A DNA stretch of 64,000 bases from Arthrobacter sp. ISL-28 (GCF_018613875.1 NZ_JAGGPJ010000015.1:62001-126000); one strand, 5' to 3'. Counted from the first letter of the stretch, positions 54,458 through 63,958 are shown. Made by a program: numbers and translations. The notes: a model not told the origin generated them from the letters alone.

Positions 54458-57148
54458 ATGGTGGAACAGCCCGCGGACGGCATTTATCCGGAATATTGGG
54501 AAGCCGATGTCGTCCTGCGGGATGGCGGGACGGCCCACCTGCGTCCGATTCATCCTACCGATGCGGACGCTGTACAGGCCTTCCACACCGGACAGTCGCA
54601 GAACTCAATTTACATGCGGTTCTTCGCATTCAAGGCACGCCTGTCCAACAAGGAGCTCAAGAGGTTCACGGAGGTGGACTACCGCGACCGGGTCGCCTTC
54701 GTGATCACCATCGGCGGTGAAATCATCGGGATCGGCCGCTACGACCGGCTGGACGATCCGGCCGAAGCCGAGGTGGCCTTCAACATCGCCGATGCGCACC
54801 AGGGCCGCGGCATCGGTTCCATCCTGCTCGAGCATCTTGCTGCAGCCGCCCGCGAAAACGGCATCCGGCGGTTCACCGCCGAGGTCCTGCCGGAAAACCG
54901 CAAAATGCTGATGGTCTTTTCCGACGCCGGCTATGACGTCAAACGACATTTCGACGACGGCGTCGTCAGCCTTGAGTTCAACATTGACCCCACCGACAAA
55001 TCGAGGGCCGTGATGGAAGCCCGGGAACACCGCGCGGAGGCGAGGAGTGTGCAGGACCTGCTGGCGCCGTCGTCGGTTGCGGTGATCGGGGCGAGCCGCA
55101 AGTGGGGCACGGTGGGTTACCAGCTTCTCGAACACATCGTCGAGGGCGGCTTCACCGGTCCGGTTTATGCCATCAATCCGGAAGCGCTGGAGCTGGCCGG
55201 GATGCTGTCCTTTGGCAGTCTTTCTGAGGTCCCCGGGCCGGTGCAGCTGGCCATCGTGGCAGTGCCCTACGAGGAAGTCCCCACGGTGGTGGACGAGTGC
55301 GCGGCGGCGGGCGTCAAGGGGATCCTGGTGGCTTCGGCCGGATTCGCCGAAGACGGTGACCGCGGCCTGGTGCGCCAGCGGGCTTTGGTCCGCCAGGCCA
55401 GGGCCAACGGCATGAGGGTGATCGGCCCCGCATCGCTGGGCATGGTGAACACGCATCCCGCAGTGTCGCTGAACGCCTCCATGGCACCGAGCCTGGCCCG
55501 GCGCGGGGGACTGGGGCTCTTCAGCCAGTCCGCCGCGATCGGCGTAGCCCTGTATGCCGCATCCAGCCGGCGGCGCATCGGCATTTCCACATTCCTCTCG
55601 GCCGGCAACCGCGCCGACGTTTCCGGCAACGACTTGATGCAGTTCTGGGAGGACGACGCCGATACCACCGCCGTGGGTCTCTATCTGGAATCGATCGGCA
55701 ATCCGCGCAAGTTCTCCCGGCTCGCCCGCCGCCTCGCCCTCAGTAAGCCCGTCATCGTGGCGAAGTCCAACTCCATGGGCTTGCAGCTGCCGCCCGGTCA
55801 TGCGGTGCGGACAACCCAGGCGCCGGCCGGCGCCCTGGACGCGATGATGCGCCAGGCCGGGGTGATCCGGGTGGAGACAATTGAGCAGCTCATGGACGTC
55901 GCCCAGATCGTCTCCGGCCAGCCGCTTCCCAAAGGCGCCGGGGTGGCAGTGTTCAGCAACTCACGGGCGCTGGGAAAGGTGGTGGCGGACAGCGCGGCGG
56001 CGCACGGCCTGGGCGTGGAGGAGACCGTGACTGACCTGGACCTGGACGCCGGCATGTCGCAGGCGCTGCCTGCACTGCAGCACCGGCTGCGCGAGGCACT
56101 GGCCCAGGCGACCGTTCACGCAGGGGTGGTGGCTTTCCTGCCGGCCAGGGGACTGACAGTCGAGAACATCGCCGCTGCGCTCGCCGACTGCTCGGCGGAA
56201 GCCGGCAAACCCGTGGTCGCGGCCTTCACCGGCATCCTGGACCCTTCCGTTTACGTGGAAGGCATGGTGGGGGAGGAAGCCCCCGCACCGCCGGTCCCGT
56301 GCTACTCGAATCCGGGAGCCGCCGTCGCCGCGCTCGCCGCGGTGGTGCGTTATGCCGAGTGGGTGAACCGTGACCAGGGGCTCTTCGCAGATCCGGAGGG
56401 CTGCGATGCCGATGCCGCCGCCGATGACCTGGAGGTGCTGCTCAAGGACGTCCCGGGCGAGCAGCTGAAGGAACTCGGCCCCGCGGACGCCTCCCGGGTG
56501 CTGGGCCACTACGGAATCCAGGTGATGCCCTCCGCCGGTTTCGAGACAGCGGATGAAGCCGTGGCGGCCGCAGACCGGCTGGGCTGGCCCGTGGCCCTGA
56601 AGACGACGGACCCGACCCTGCGGCACCGGCTCGACCTCGGCGGTGTGCGGCTGGATATCCAGGATCCGGAATCCCTTCGGCTGAACATCCTGCAGATGCG
56701 GCGTGCGCTTGAGCCCTACGGTTCGTCGTCGCTGGAGGTACAGGCCATGGCCCCGGTGGGCCAGGCATGCACTTTCCGCGCGATTGAGGACCCGCTGCTC
56801 GGGCCGGTGGTCTCGTTCGGGCTGGCGGGTGACGCTGTGAACCTGCTCGATGACTGGGCGCACCGGGTGCCGCCCCTGTCCGGCGCCGACCTCCGGGATT
56901 TCATCCGGAGCCCCCGGGCGTCCCGAAAGCTGTTCGGCTACCAGGGGCTCCCCGCCGTCGACGTTGCCGCGCTCGAAGACCTGGCGGCGCGCCTGGCCCG
57001 GCTGAAGGACAGCCATCCGGAAATCGCGCTCGTGGAGTTCAACCCGGTCCTGGCCACGCCCCAGGGCGCGTTCATCCTGGCTGCGGAAGTCCGGATTGGC
57101 AACGCCGCCCAGCGCACGGACAGCGCTCGCAGGGCCATGCGCAGTTGA
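54458..57148 (+). CDS. Pat-type protein acetyltransferase: N-terminal GNAT fused to a degenerate acyl-CoA synthetase
   Basis: 896 aa. GNAT domain about 20-175 (HQGRGIGSILLEHLAAAA binds acetyl-CoA), CoA-binding Rossmann domain about 205-330 (SVAVIGASRKWGTVG), ligase domains about 340-630, and an ATP-grasp domain about 680-885. The NDP-forming CoA-ligase His of the SSHTG motif is Gln454 here (RTTQAPAG), so synthetase activity is probably lost, as in Salmonella Pat. The GNAT-first order matches Streptomyces PatA. Known relatives acetylate acetyl-CoA synthetases. TAGGCT is exactly 6 bp before the ATG. Confidence 0.9.
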   Translation: MVEQPADGIYPEYWEADVVLRDGGTAHLRPIHPTDADAVQAFHTGQSQNSIYMRFFAFKARLSNKELKRFTEVDYRDRVAFVITIGGEIIGIGRYDRLDDPAEAEVAFNIADAHQGRGIGSILLEHLAAAARENGIRRFTAEVLPENRKMLMVFSDAGYDVKRHFDDGVVSLEFNIDPTDKSRAVMEAREHRAEARSVQDLLAPSSVAVIGASRKWGTVGYQLLEHIVEGGFTGPVYAINPEALELAGMLSFGSLSEVPGPVQLAIVAVPYEEVPTVVDECAAAGVKGILVASAGFAEDGDRGLVRQRALVRQARANGMRVIGPASLGMVNTHPAVSLNASMAPSLARRGGLGLFSQSAAIGVALYAASSRRRIGISTFLSAGNRADVSGNDLMQFWEDDADTTAVGLYLESIGNPRKFSRLARRLALSKPVIVAKSNSMGLQLPPGHAVRTTQAPAGALDAMMRQAGVIRVETIEQLMDVAQIVSGQPLPKGAGVAVFSNSRALGKVVADSAAAHGLGVEETVTDLDLDAGMSQALPALQHRLREALAQATVHAGVVAFLPARGLTVENIAAALADCSAEAGKPVVAAFTGILDPSVYVEGMVGEEAPAPPVPCYSNPGAAVAALAAVVRYAEWVNRDQGLFADPEGCDADAAADDLEVLLKDVPGEQLKELGPADASRVLGHYGIQVMPSAGFETADEAVAAADRLGWPVALKTTDPTLRHRLDLGGVRLDIQDPESLRLNILQMRRALEPYGSSSLEVQAMAPVGQACTFRAIEDPLLGPVVSFGLAGDAVNLLDDWAHRVPPLSGADLRDFIRSPRASRKLFGYQGLPAVDVAALEDLAARLARLKDSHPEIALVEFNPVLATPQGAFILAAEVRIGNAAQRTDSARRAMRS

Positions 57149-57191
57149 CGCCTGGTTAGCATGTGCCAAGACGATCTGTGAAAATGGGGAA

Positions 57192-57935
57192 ATGAGCTCC
57201 CAGCCTCCCACCTCGAAGCCTCAAGCGCCCGACCACAGCCCTCACGCTTCCATTCACCACAGCTCACACAATCACACCGCCCAGGGCCAGAGCCTGGACG
57301 GCGCCCTTCAGCAGGCCGCCTTCTACCCGCGGCTCGTGGCCGACGTCGTGGATGACGCACTCGACGGCCGGGACTGCGTGGCGCACCTCGTGCACCTCGA
57401 AACTCATTTTGACCGGGCCGAAGTCCGGCGCCACATCACCGTCCTGGTGCTGACCGAAGACATGCTGGTGATCACGCACGTGGATGACCAGCAGCTCGAC
57501 GAGGCCGGCGAACAGATCGTGGCGCAGATTTCCACGGAGTCAGTGCCCGTGGCGCAGATCCGCTCCGTGGTCCTGAGCTACATGTATTCGCAGCCGCAGA
57601 ACTACAAGCCGTCCGACCCTGTACGCGAGGTCACGCTATCCATCGCCTGGTCCGGCGGCCAGAGGCTCGAGATGGGCCCGGCAAGCTGCGGTGACCCCCA
57701 GTGCGAGGCGGACCACGGCTACAGTGGCACCATCGCCCAGGAGGACATCGTCCTGCGCATCAGCGCAGAGGCCGACGGACTGCAGGCGGTCCAGGACGCC
57801 AAGCTCTTTGCACGCGCACTGCGCGCCGTCAACACCGGTTCCGCCGCTCCCGTTCTACACGGCGCCCCGGCACAGCAGCCGCGTCCCCGCATGGGCGTTT
57901 TCTCGAACCGCCTGAGCCGCGGGCACCAGCGCTGA
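57192..57935 (+). CDS. DUF5998 family protein
   Basis: 247 aa. A His/Ser/Pro-rich N-terminal 45 residues (HSPHASIHHSSHNH) precede a conserved domain: FYPRLVADVVDDALDGRDCVAHLVHLETHFD, ITVLVLTEDMLVITHVDD, and SCGDPQCEADHGY, a possible metal site. The actinobacterial DUF5998 family is uncharacterised. The ATG at 57192 has GGGGA and a GAAAAT hexamer just upstream. The phosphodiesterase gene starts 1 bp after the stop, so the two are coupled. Confidence 0.88.
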   Translation: MSSQPPTSKPQAPDHSPHASIHHSSHNHTAQGQSLDGALQQAAFYPRLVADVVDDALDGRDCVAHLVHLETHFDRAEVRRHITVLVLTEDMLVITHVDDQQLDEAGEQIVAQISTESVPVAQIRSVVLSYMYSQPQNYKPSDPVREVTLSIAWSGGQRLEMGPASCGDPQCEADHGYSGTIAQEDIVLRISAEADGLQAVQDAKLFARALRAVNTGSAAPVLHGAPAQQPRPRMGVFSNRLSRGHQR

Positions 57936-57936
57936 G

Positions 57937-59238
57937 ATGGGTCCGGAACACGACTTTTCCTTTCCCGCAGCCCCGTCAGCGCCTGCCACGCCGTCAGCTC
58001 CTTCTACCCCTTCTACCCAGTCCAACCACTTCACGGCAACCGTGATGCCGCCGGCACCGGCCTATGGACAGCGTTCCATTGCCGAAGTGTTGAGCAGTGC
58101 CGCAGCGAGCATCGGAGTTGACGGCTTCGACAACAGGCTCGGTTTGCCGCAGGCCAAACGGATCTGTGTTGTCCTGGCTGACGGCCTGGGACGCAGCCTG
58201 CTGAAGCAGAAGTCCGCGCACACGCCCTTCCTTCGCGGCGTCATGCAGCAGGGGCAGGGCGGCGTGCCTGTGTGGCTCGATTCGGCATTCCCCTCCACGA
58301 CTGCCGCCTCCCTTGCCAGCCTTGGCACAGGCCTCGCACCAGGCCAGCACGGACTCGTGGGCTACGACGTCCTCGATCCGTCCCAGGACAAAGTGGTCAA
58401 CATGCTGGGTAACTGGGATACCGGCGTTGACCCGTACGACTGGCAGCCTTTCCCGACGGTTTTTGAACGCGCCGCAGAGCACGTTGACGTCACAACCGTC
58501 AGCCTTCCCCAATTCACTGATTCGCCCATGACGCGCGCTGCCCTGCGCGGCGGAAACTTCGTGTCCGCGATCACCTCGCACGCCCGGACCGCTGCTGCTG
58601 CTGAAGCGATGGCGGGTTCCGACGCGGCCCTGATGTACTTTTACGTGAACGACCTCGACAAGGCCGGTCACCGCTACGGATCCCAGTCGCCGCAGTGGGA
58701 ACACCAGCTCGAAGAGCTGGACGCCACAGTCAAACGCCTGGACTCATCACTTCCGGCGGGAACCACCGTGCTTGTCACCGCCGATCACGGCATGCTCGAT
58801 GTGCCCGAGCCGCAGCGGATCGACTACTCCGCCGATCCGGCGCTCGTCGCAGGTGTCCGGCACACCGCCGGTGAGCCCAGGATGCTGCACCTGTACCTTG
58901 AGGAGGACCCCCGGGGCGCGGATGGCGCCGCGGCCCGGCAGCGCCTGCTCGACGCCTGGCGGGGCCGGTTCGGTGACCGGATCTGGGCTTTTACCCGGGA
59001 ACAAGCCATTGATGCCGGCCTCTTCGGGCCGGTTCGACCCGGCGTGGAGCGGCGGGCAGGCGACGTCATGATCGCAGCCCGCGATGCGCTGGCGTTCTAC
59101 GACACGCGCCGCCAGCGGACCACCGCCATGGAGGTGGTGGGGCAGCACGGCTCCCTCACCAAGGCGGAGCGGGAAGTTCCGCTGCTCTGCTTCCAGGCTG
59201 CGGGCAAACCCGCACGACGCAGGGGAGCCCGTGGCTGA
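57937..59238 (+). CDS. alkaline phosphatase-superfamily nucleotide pyrophosphatase/phosphodiesterase
   Basis: 433 aa. Metalloenzyme fold of the NPP type: VVLADGLGRSLL (first metal Asp), nucleophile Thr in FPSTTAASLASLGTG, YVNDLDKAGHRYG, and TADHGMLDVPE. No signal peptide: the first 40 residues are Ala/Pro/Ser/Thr-rich with repeated ATPSAPSTPSTQ-like units and not hydrophobic, so it is probably cytoplasmic. Substrate unknown. The stop overlaps the thymidine kinase start by 8 bp. Confidence 0.92.
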   Translation: MGPEHDFSFPAAPSAPATPSAPSTPSTQSNHFTATVMPPAPAYGQRSIAEVLSSAAASIGVDGFDNRLGLPQAKRICVVLADGLGRSLLKQKSAHTPFLRGVMQQGQGGVPVWLDSAFPSTTAASLASLGTGLAPGQHGLVGYDVLDPSQDKVVNMLGNWDTGVDPYDWQPFPTVFERAAEHVDVTTVSLPQFTDSPMTRAALRGGNFVSAITSHARTAAAAEAMAGSDAALMYFYVNDLDKAGHRYGSQSPQWEHQLEELDATVKRLDSSLPAGTTVLVTADHGMLDVPEPQRIDYSADPALVAGVRHTAGEPRMLHLYLEEDPRGADGAAARQRLLDAWRGRFGDRIWAFTREQAIDAGLFGPVRPGVERRAGDVMIAARDALAFYDTRRQRTTAMEVVGQHGSLTKAEREVPLLCFQAAGKPARRRGARG

Positions 59239-59986
59239 GCTCGTCTTTTTCTCGGGCACCATGGATTGCGGGAAGTCGACGCTTGCGCTTCAGATGGACT
59301 ACAACCACCGTGCCCGCGGGCGCGGCGGAGTCCGCTTCAGCTGCAATGACCGTGCCGGCGGCTACCGGATCTCAAGCCGCCTCGGGCTCGAGACAGACGC
59401 CGTAGAGGTCCTGGACACCACTGATTTCTGGGACGAAGTGGTGCACCGGCGCACGCAAGGCATTCGCGTCGACTACCTCATCTGCGACGAAGCCCAGTTC
59501 TATTCGCCGGCCCAGGTGGAGCAACTGGCACGGGTCGTGGACGAAATCGATGTTGACGTCTTCGCGTTTGGCATCACGGCGGACTTCCGGACACGCCTGT
59601 TTCCCGGTTCGCAGCGGCTCATTGAGTTGGCGGACCGCGTGCAGGTGCTCCAGGTGGAGGCGCTGTGCTGGTGCGGCCGGCGTGCCACGCATAACGCCAG
59701 GACTGTGGACGGCGTCATGGTGACGGAGGGCGCCCAAGTTGTGGTGGGGGACGTCGAGATGGCCGGGGATGCGGCTCCAGGCGGCGCCGATTCAGCCGGA
59801 CATGTGCCCGCTGTGGGCTATGAAACGCTGTGCCGTCGGCACTTCATGCGCCGCGTGACGGCCCACGGCGCAAACATCATGGCCCAGCAGGATCAGTTGC
59901 TTCCGTTCGAGGTTGACGCCTGCCTGTGGCAAGGAGCCGGCAGCCGCACCGGTGACGCGGCAGACACGGTTGACACCGAGGGCTAA
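59231..59986 (+). CDS. tdk: thymidine kinase (type II)
   Basis: 251 aa. Phosphorylates thymidine for salvage. P-loop GTMDCGKS at 9-16, lid region RGGVRFSCNDRAGGYRISSRLG, catalytic Glu87 in CDEAQFY, and a zinc site from CWCGRRATHN and CRRHF. An insert of about 20 residues with PGGADSAGHVPAVG lies between the zinc halves, and the C-terminus is longer than in most bacterial enzymes. The GTG at 59231 has GGGGA upstream and overlaps the previous gene. It converges with sepH, the stops overlapping by 4 bp. Confidence 0.94.
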   Translation: MAELVFFSGTMDCGKSTLALQMDYNHRARGRGGVRFSCNDRAGGYRISSRLGLETDAVEVLDTTDFWDEVVHRRTQGIRVDYLICDEAQFYSPAQVEQLARVVDEIDVDVFAFGITADFRTRLFPGSQRLIELADRVQVLQVEALCWCGRRATHNARTVDGVMVTEGAQVVVGDVEMAGDAAPGGADSAGHVPAVGYETLCRRHFMRRVTAHGANIMAQQDQLLPFEVDACLWQGAGSRTGDAADTVDTEG

Positions 59987-61416
59987 TCGCCCCTGGTGCC
60001 GAAGACGATTTCGTCCCAGCTCGGGACGCTGGACCGTTTGGGCCTGGATGGCTGGCGCTCAGGTTCGTCCCGGTCTGGGTCCTGGCGCGCCTGGTCTTGG
60101 CGTGACTGGTCCTGGCGCAGGGGTGCTCCCGGGTCCGTTATGGCCCTTCCGGTGTCCGGGCGCCGGCGGGTAGTTCCCCGTCCGAGCAGTTCGTCCAGCC
60201 CTGCATTGCCGGCGGCAGGACGGTCGGAACCCTCTGCCGGGCGGTTGACAGGCTTGTCGCCGGCGGCCGGGCCGGCGGTACCCTCCCTGCCCGCATTCCC
60301 AACCGGGCGCAGCGGGGACGGGACAATGGTGATTTCCCGCGTGTCTGTGCTGACGCCGTCGTGGAGCTTGAGCGAATCGTCGGCCGGCTCCTGGTGCTGG
60401 GGCGCGAGGCTGAGGCGGGACAGCATCGCAGGCCGGCCCTCGCGCCGGCGCATCAGCGGGCCGAACTCGGCAGCAGGGGAATCTGGCGCCTCCGTTTCGG
60501 TCGCTTCGTCTTCCGGCTCTTCCGTCTCCGCTTCGGAAGCGGCGGGAACTTCCGCAGGCCGGGGGTGCGCCGCCGGGACACCGTTGGTCAGCAGGAGCGC
60601 CAGAGCCTCGTCGCTGTCCTCGTCCAGGCCCAGCCGCTGGCCCCGCCGGGAGCGCAACATATCGAGCAGGCCGTCCGCTTCCTTCTGCTGTTCGGCACCG
60701 TGCTGGTCGGCGCCCTTCCGGGCCTTGGCCTCGGCGTCGGTTTCAAAGTCGAAGGGGCGGTCCGAAACGGCCGACAGCCGGCGCGCGGGCACGGGCCCGT
60801 CCAAAGGTTCCAGCTCGCTGAGCTGCTGGGCCCAACGGTTGGCATTCTGCAGAGACTTACGCGACGGATTGAACGTCCACATGGCCGGAGGCTCTTCGCC
60901 GATGCTGGCGTGGCCGCCGGGCTGGATTTCGAACCTGGCCACAACCGTCCAGGTCCCATCCGGGCGCCGCCAGGAATCCCATTCAAGCGTGGAGGATGCG
61001 ATGCCGTGGGCGGTCAGGCGGTGGGCCACCATGTCGCCTAGCGTGGCAGGATTGTCGCCGAAAGCGGACCGGTAGATGTCATGGCCGGGGGCAGGAGATG
61101 CGACTTCCACTTTTCGAGCCTGCTGGGCCACGTACTCGCGTTCGGCCAGGACCGGGCCCTCATACCGTTCCACCTTTTCCAGCGGCATGCCGGACGCGGC
61201 GGCGACCTCGGCGGCCGTCGAGCCGCTGCGGATCCTTGCCTGAATATCGCGCGGCGACATGGCGACTACCGGCGCGGCCGAAGCCCGCACAGCAGGCCGG
61301 CTTGCCGCCAGCCGTAAAGCCTCGTTGATCGGCAGCTGGAACATCTCGCCGCCGGTGCCGCTCAACAGGAGATGCTCCCCGTCGTCGTGGACGCCTACAA
61401 GCCGTAGATCCTGCAT
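59983..61416 (-). CDS. sepH: septation protein SepH
   Basis: 477 aa. Actinobacterial cell-division regulator that acts on FtsZ in Streptomyces and Mycobacterium. N-terminal DUF3071 domain: MQDLRLVGVHDDGEHLLLS, then the helix-turn-helix IQARIRSGSTAAEVAAASGM at about 57-78. The C-terminal half is long, disordered, acidic and then Arg/Asp/Gln-rich (repeated QDQARQDPDRDEPERQ-type stretches near the end). The ATG at 61416 is preceded by GTGGAGGA. Divergent from DUF4193. Confidence 0.95.
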   Translation of the reverse strand: MQDLRLVGVHDDGEHLLLSGTGGEMFQLPINEALRLAASRPAVRASAAPVVAMSPRDIQARIRSGSTAAEVAAASGMPLEKVERYEGPVLAEREYVAQQARKVEVASPAPGHDIYRSAFGDNPATLGDMVAHRLTAHGIASSTLEWDSWRRPDGTWTVVARFEIQPGGHASIGEEPPAMWTFNPSRKSLQNANRWAQQLSELEPLDGPVPARRLSAVSDRPFDFETDAEAKARKGADQHGAEQQKEADGLLDMLRSRRGQRLGLDEDSDEALALLLTNGVPAAHPRPAEVPAASEAETEEPEDEATETEAPDSPAAEFGPLMRRREGRPAMLSRLSLAPQHQEPADDSLKLHDGVSTDTREITIVPSPLRPVGNAGREGTAGPAAGDKPVNRPAEGSDRPAAGNAGLDELLGRGTTRRRPDTGRAITDPGAPLRQDQSRQDQARQDPDRDEPERQPSRPKRSSVPSWDEIVFGTRGD

Positions 61417-61718
61417 ACAATCCTCCACCCTGGCATTACTATCAATCGAAACTCTGCCACCGAAGCCCGACTTTTCGGGTTAGGACGAAGGGCGCGCCGC
61501 GAAATTCCGGGACTTTCGGGCGTCTGGACATGATGCCCACCGGCTGGGGCGGGACGTGCCCGTGAAGGTCAAGGCGTTCCTTCCCGCTTGAGCCGGGGCT
61601 ATGGCTTTTCCTTGCGTCTTAGGGCAAAATGTGCCCCTAATCGGGCACTAACTGACCGGGTTCGGCGTTGTGCACGTTGGATTATCCACGCGAGTCGATG
61701 GAGTGAGAGCAGCAGACC
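61417..61718. other. 302-bp divergent region between sepH and the DUF4193 gene
   Basis: No gene seen. It holds the sepH leader with GTGGAGGA and a dyad GTGCCC-CTAATC-GGGCAC at 61631-61648. A GATTAT hexamer at about 61679 could be a -10 for the DUF4193 gene. Confidence 0.5.
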
Positions 61719-62018
61719 ATGGCGACAGACTATGACGCCCCGAGGAAGTCGGAAGAGGACCTCAGCGAGGATTCGATCGAGGAACTCAAGACCCGCCGCG
61801 CCGAAAAACCGACGGCGGTGATTGAGGAGGACGAAACCGACCTCGCCGAGGGATACGAGCTGCCCGGTGCAGACCTGTCGGGTGAGGAACTGCTGGTCCG
61901 CGTTCTGCCTGCCCAGGCCGACGAATTCACGTGTTCCTCCTGCTTCCTGGTCCGGCACCGTTCCCAGATCGCCCGCGAAAAGGACGGCCGACTCTACTGC
62001 CGGGACTGCGAAGGCTAA
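61719..62018 (+). CDS. DUF4193 zinc-ribbon protein
   Basis: 99 aa. An acidic N-terminal two thirds (SEEDLSEDSIEELKTRR, then IEEDETDLAEGYELPGADLSGEELLVRV) is followed by a zinc-ribbon-like tail with C72, C75, C94 and C97 (FTCSSCFLVRHRSQIA and YCRDC). Conserved and usually essential-looking in actinobacteria (Rv2699c-like); function not firmly known. It is next to DUF3093, dut and DUF3710, the same order as in Mycobacterium. Confidence 0.95.
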   Translation: MATDYDAPRKSEEDLSEDSIEELKTRRAEKPTAVIEEDETDLAEGYELPGADLSGEELLVRVLPAQADEFTCSSCFLVRHRSQIAREKDGRLYCRDCEG

Positions 62019-62032
62019 GGCTTATCCGCTGA

Positions 62033-62521
62033 CTACTCCGTGGTGAGCACGGCGACCAGCTCATCCGGACGGCGGCTCGACGTCAGCCAGTACGGTGTGG
62101 GATCCGACGGGTCTTTGAGCTCGATGCGGACCACCGGATCGATCCAGCCGCGGATGCAGAGGTAGGCAAGCCCGTTGAGGCGTGTGCCGCGTTCGGCCGT
62201 TGCTTCCTTGTCGCGGAAGGCCTCCACCTTGCCGATGAGCCCGCGTTCAATGCTTGCCCGGCCCACCTGGAGTGTCCGGGTGGTGACGGTCACGGCCGGC
62301 GTGGACAGGATCAGCAGGGCAGCCTCAACGGCGAAGAGGACGGCCGCGGCCGTGAAGCCGGCCGCCGTACTGATGGGGGCGAACACCAGGATGCCGGCTC
62401 CCGCCAGGCCCGCGGCTACCAGCCAGATCCAGAATCCCGGCCACAGTTTTTCGGTGAATAGTACGGTGTCATCCTGTGACGGCTGATGGTGGGCAGGCAT
62501 GGCTGCGCTTGATTCGGGCAT
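62033..62521 (-). CDS. DUF3093 membrane protein
   Basis: 162 aa. Two transmembrane helices (about residues 23-42 and 47-66: FWIWLVAAGLAGAGILVFAPI and AGFTAAAVLFAVEAALLIL) precede a soluble beta-rich domain ending PYWLTSSRRPDELVAVL, the DUF3093 signature. Function unknown. Start taken as the ATG at 62521; the reading from 62551 adds ten residues without a better ribosome site. Convergent with DUF4193 and divergent from dut, as in Mycobacterium. Confidence 0.92.
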   Translation of the reverse strand: MPESSAAMPAHHQPSQDDTVLFTEKLWPGFWIWLVAAGLAGAGILVFAPISTAAGFTAAAVLFAVEAALLILSTPAVTVTTRTLQVGRASIERGLIGKVEAFRDKEATAERGTRLNGLAYLCIRGWIDPVVRIELKDPSDPTPYWLTSSRRPDELVAVLTTE

Positions 62522-62642
62522 GCACCCAGCTTTCCATCTTTGCCGTGGCATTTCATCCCGGTTGGTTCAGGCCCTGCAGGCCTCCTGCAAGCAGGACTGG
62601 GCAATAGGTTTGCACCGCTGCCGGGCGATAGAGTGAGGAACT

Positions 62643-63185
62643 GTGACTGAGGAAAAAACAGCCCTTAAGCCAACGCTGCAGCCTGCGGCCGCTGGAGCCG
62701 CGCCGCCCGCGGCAGAGTATGGAGCGCCAACTGTGCAGGTGCAACTGAAGATGCTCGACGACGGCCTGGAAGCGCCGTCGTACGCCCACCCCGGTGACGC
62801 GGGCGCCGATCTGCGCGCCCGCGAGGACGTAGTCCTCGAACCGGGCGAGCGGCGGCTCGTTCCCACGGGCGTCTCGATCGCCCTTCCGGACGGGTTCGTG
62901 GCGCTGATCCACCCGCGTTCAGGCCTTGCAACGAAACACGGCCTGACCGTGGTCAACGCCCCGGGAACAGTCGACGCGGGGTACCGCGGCGAAATCGCCG
63001 TGACGCTGCTGAATACGGACAGGGACAAGGCCATCGAGCTCCGCCGCGGCGATAGAATTGCACAAATGGTCATCCAGCGCGTGGAGTACGCGCAGTTCGT
63101 AGCGGTGGGGGAGCTGAGCGACTCCGTCCGCGGCGCCGGCGGCTTCGGCTCAACCGGCGGCTTTGCCGTTCCGGAGCTTAGGTAG
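62643..63185 (+). CDS. dut: dUTP diphosphatase
   Basis: 180 aa. Hydrolyses dUTP to dUMP, keeping uracil out of DNA and feeding dTMP synthesis. All five trimeric dUTPase motifs are present: PGDAGADLRA, HPRSGLATKHG, VVNAPGTVDAGYRGEI, RGDRIAQMVI and RGAGGFGSTGGF. An Ala/Pro-rich N-terminal extension of about 35 residues is extra. GTG start with GAGG and a TAGAGT hexamer just upstream. DUF3710 follows on the same strand. Confidence 0.97.
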   Translation: MTEEKTALKPTLQPAAAGAAPPAAEYGAPTVQVQLKMLDDGLEAPSYAHPGDAGADLRAREDVVLEPGERRLVPTGVSIALPDGFVALIHPRSGLATKHGLTVVNAPGTVDAGYRGEIAVTLLNTDRDKAIELRRGDRIAQMVIQRVEYAQFVAVGELSDSVRGAGGFGSTGGFAVPELR

Positions 63186-63238
63186 TTACGCGCCCGCCGG
63201 GCCGACGCGACAAGATCACAACTAAGGAGACAAACCCC

Positions 63239-63958
63239 ATGGTTTTTGGGCGTGGCAGGAAAGCCAAGAAGCAAGAGGCCGCAGAGCCGGAGGAAATCCG
63301 GGAGGGCATCGCGGCCGATTCAGCTGATGGCGCCACGGAAGCATCGGGCCGGAGCGTCACCGGCCCCTTCGACGTCTCCGAGATCAGCAGCAGGGACGGC
63401 TACGTGGACCTCGGCGCCCTGCTCATTGCGCCCCGCGACGGTCTTCAGCTTCGGCTTGAGGTCGAGGAGGCAACACAGCGGGTGGTGGCAGTGACCATGG
63501 ACCTGGACGGGTCCAGCCTGCAACTGCAGGCTTTCGCCGCGCCGCGTTCGGAAGGTCTGTGGGACGAAATCCGCGAGCAGATCGGCCAGTCAGTGGGCAG
63601 CCAGGGCGGTCAGGTGGAAGAGATCCAAGGCGGCTTCGGCACAGAGCTCGTGGCCAAACTGCCCTCGGGAGCCAGCGACGGCAGCCAGGGATACCGTGTC
63701 GCCCGCTTCATCGGTGTCGACGGTCCGCGCTGGTTCCTCCGTGGCGTGTTCGGCGGGGAGGCGGCGCTGAACCGCGACGCCGCTGCCGGTCTTGAGGAGC
63801 TTTTCCGCCGGATCGTGGTGATCCGCGGTGACAACCCCATGCCGCCAAGGGATCTCCTGCAGCTGCGCCTACCCAAGGATGCAGCAGGACCTGCACCGCA
63901 GGGGAACCCGGAGTTCCAGCAGCCTGAGCGCGGCCCGGAGATTACGCAGATTGGTTAG
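63239..63958 (+). CDS. DUF3710 family protein
   Basis: 239 aa. A basic then acidic N-terminus (RKAKKQEAAEPEEIREG) precedes the DUF3710 domain: GPFDVSEISSRDGYVDLGALLIAPRDGLQLRLEVEE, SLQLQAFAAPRSEGLWDEIREQI and VDGPRWFLRGVFGGEAAL. Conserved in actinobacteria next to dut (Rv2696c-like); function unknown. AAGGAG lies 9 nt before the ATG. Probably co-transcribed with dut. Confidence 0.95.
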   Translation: MVFGRGRKAKKQEAAEPEEIREGIAADSADGATEASGRSVTGPFDVSEISSRDGYVDLGALLIAPRDGLQLRLEVEEATQRVVAVTMDLDGSSLQLQAFAAPRSEGLWDEIREQIGQSVGSQGGQVEEIQGGFGTELVAKLPSGASDGSQGYRVARFIGVDGPRWFLRGVFGGEAALNRDAAAGLEELFRRIVVIRGDNPMPPRDLLQLRLPKDAAGPAPQGNPEFQQPERGPEITQIG

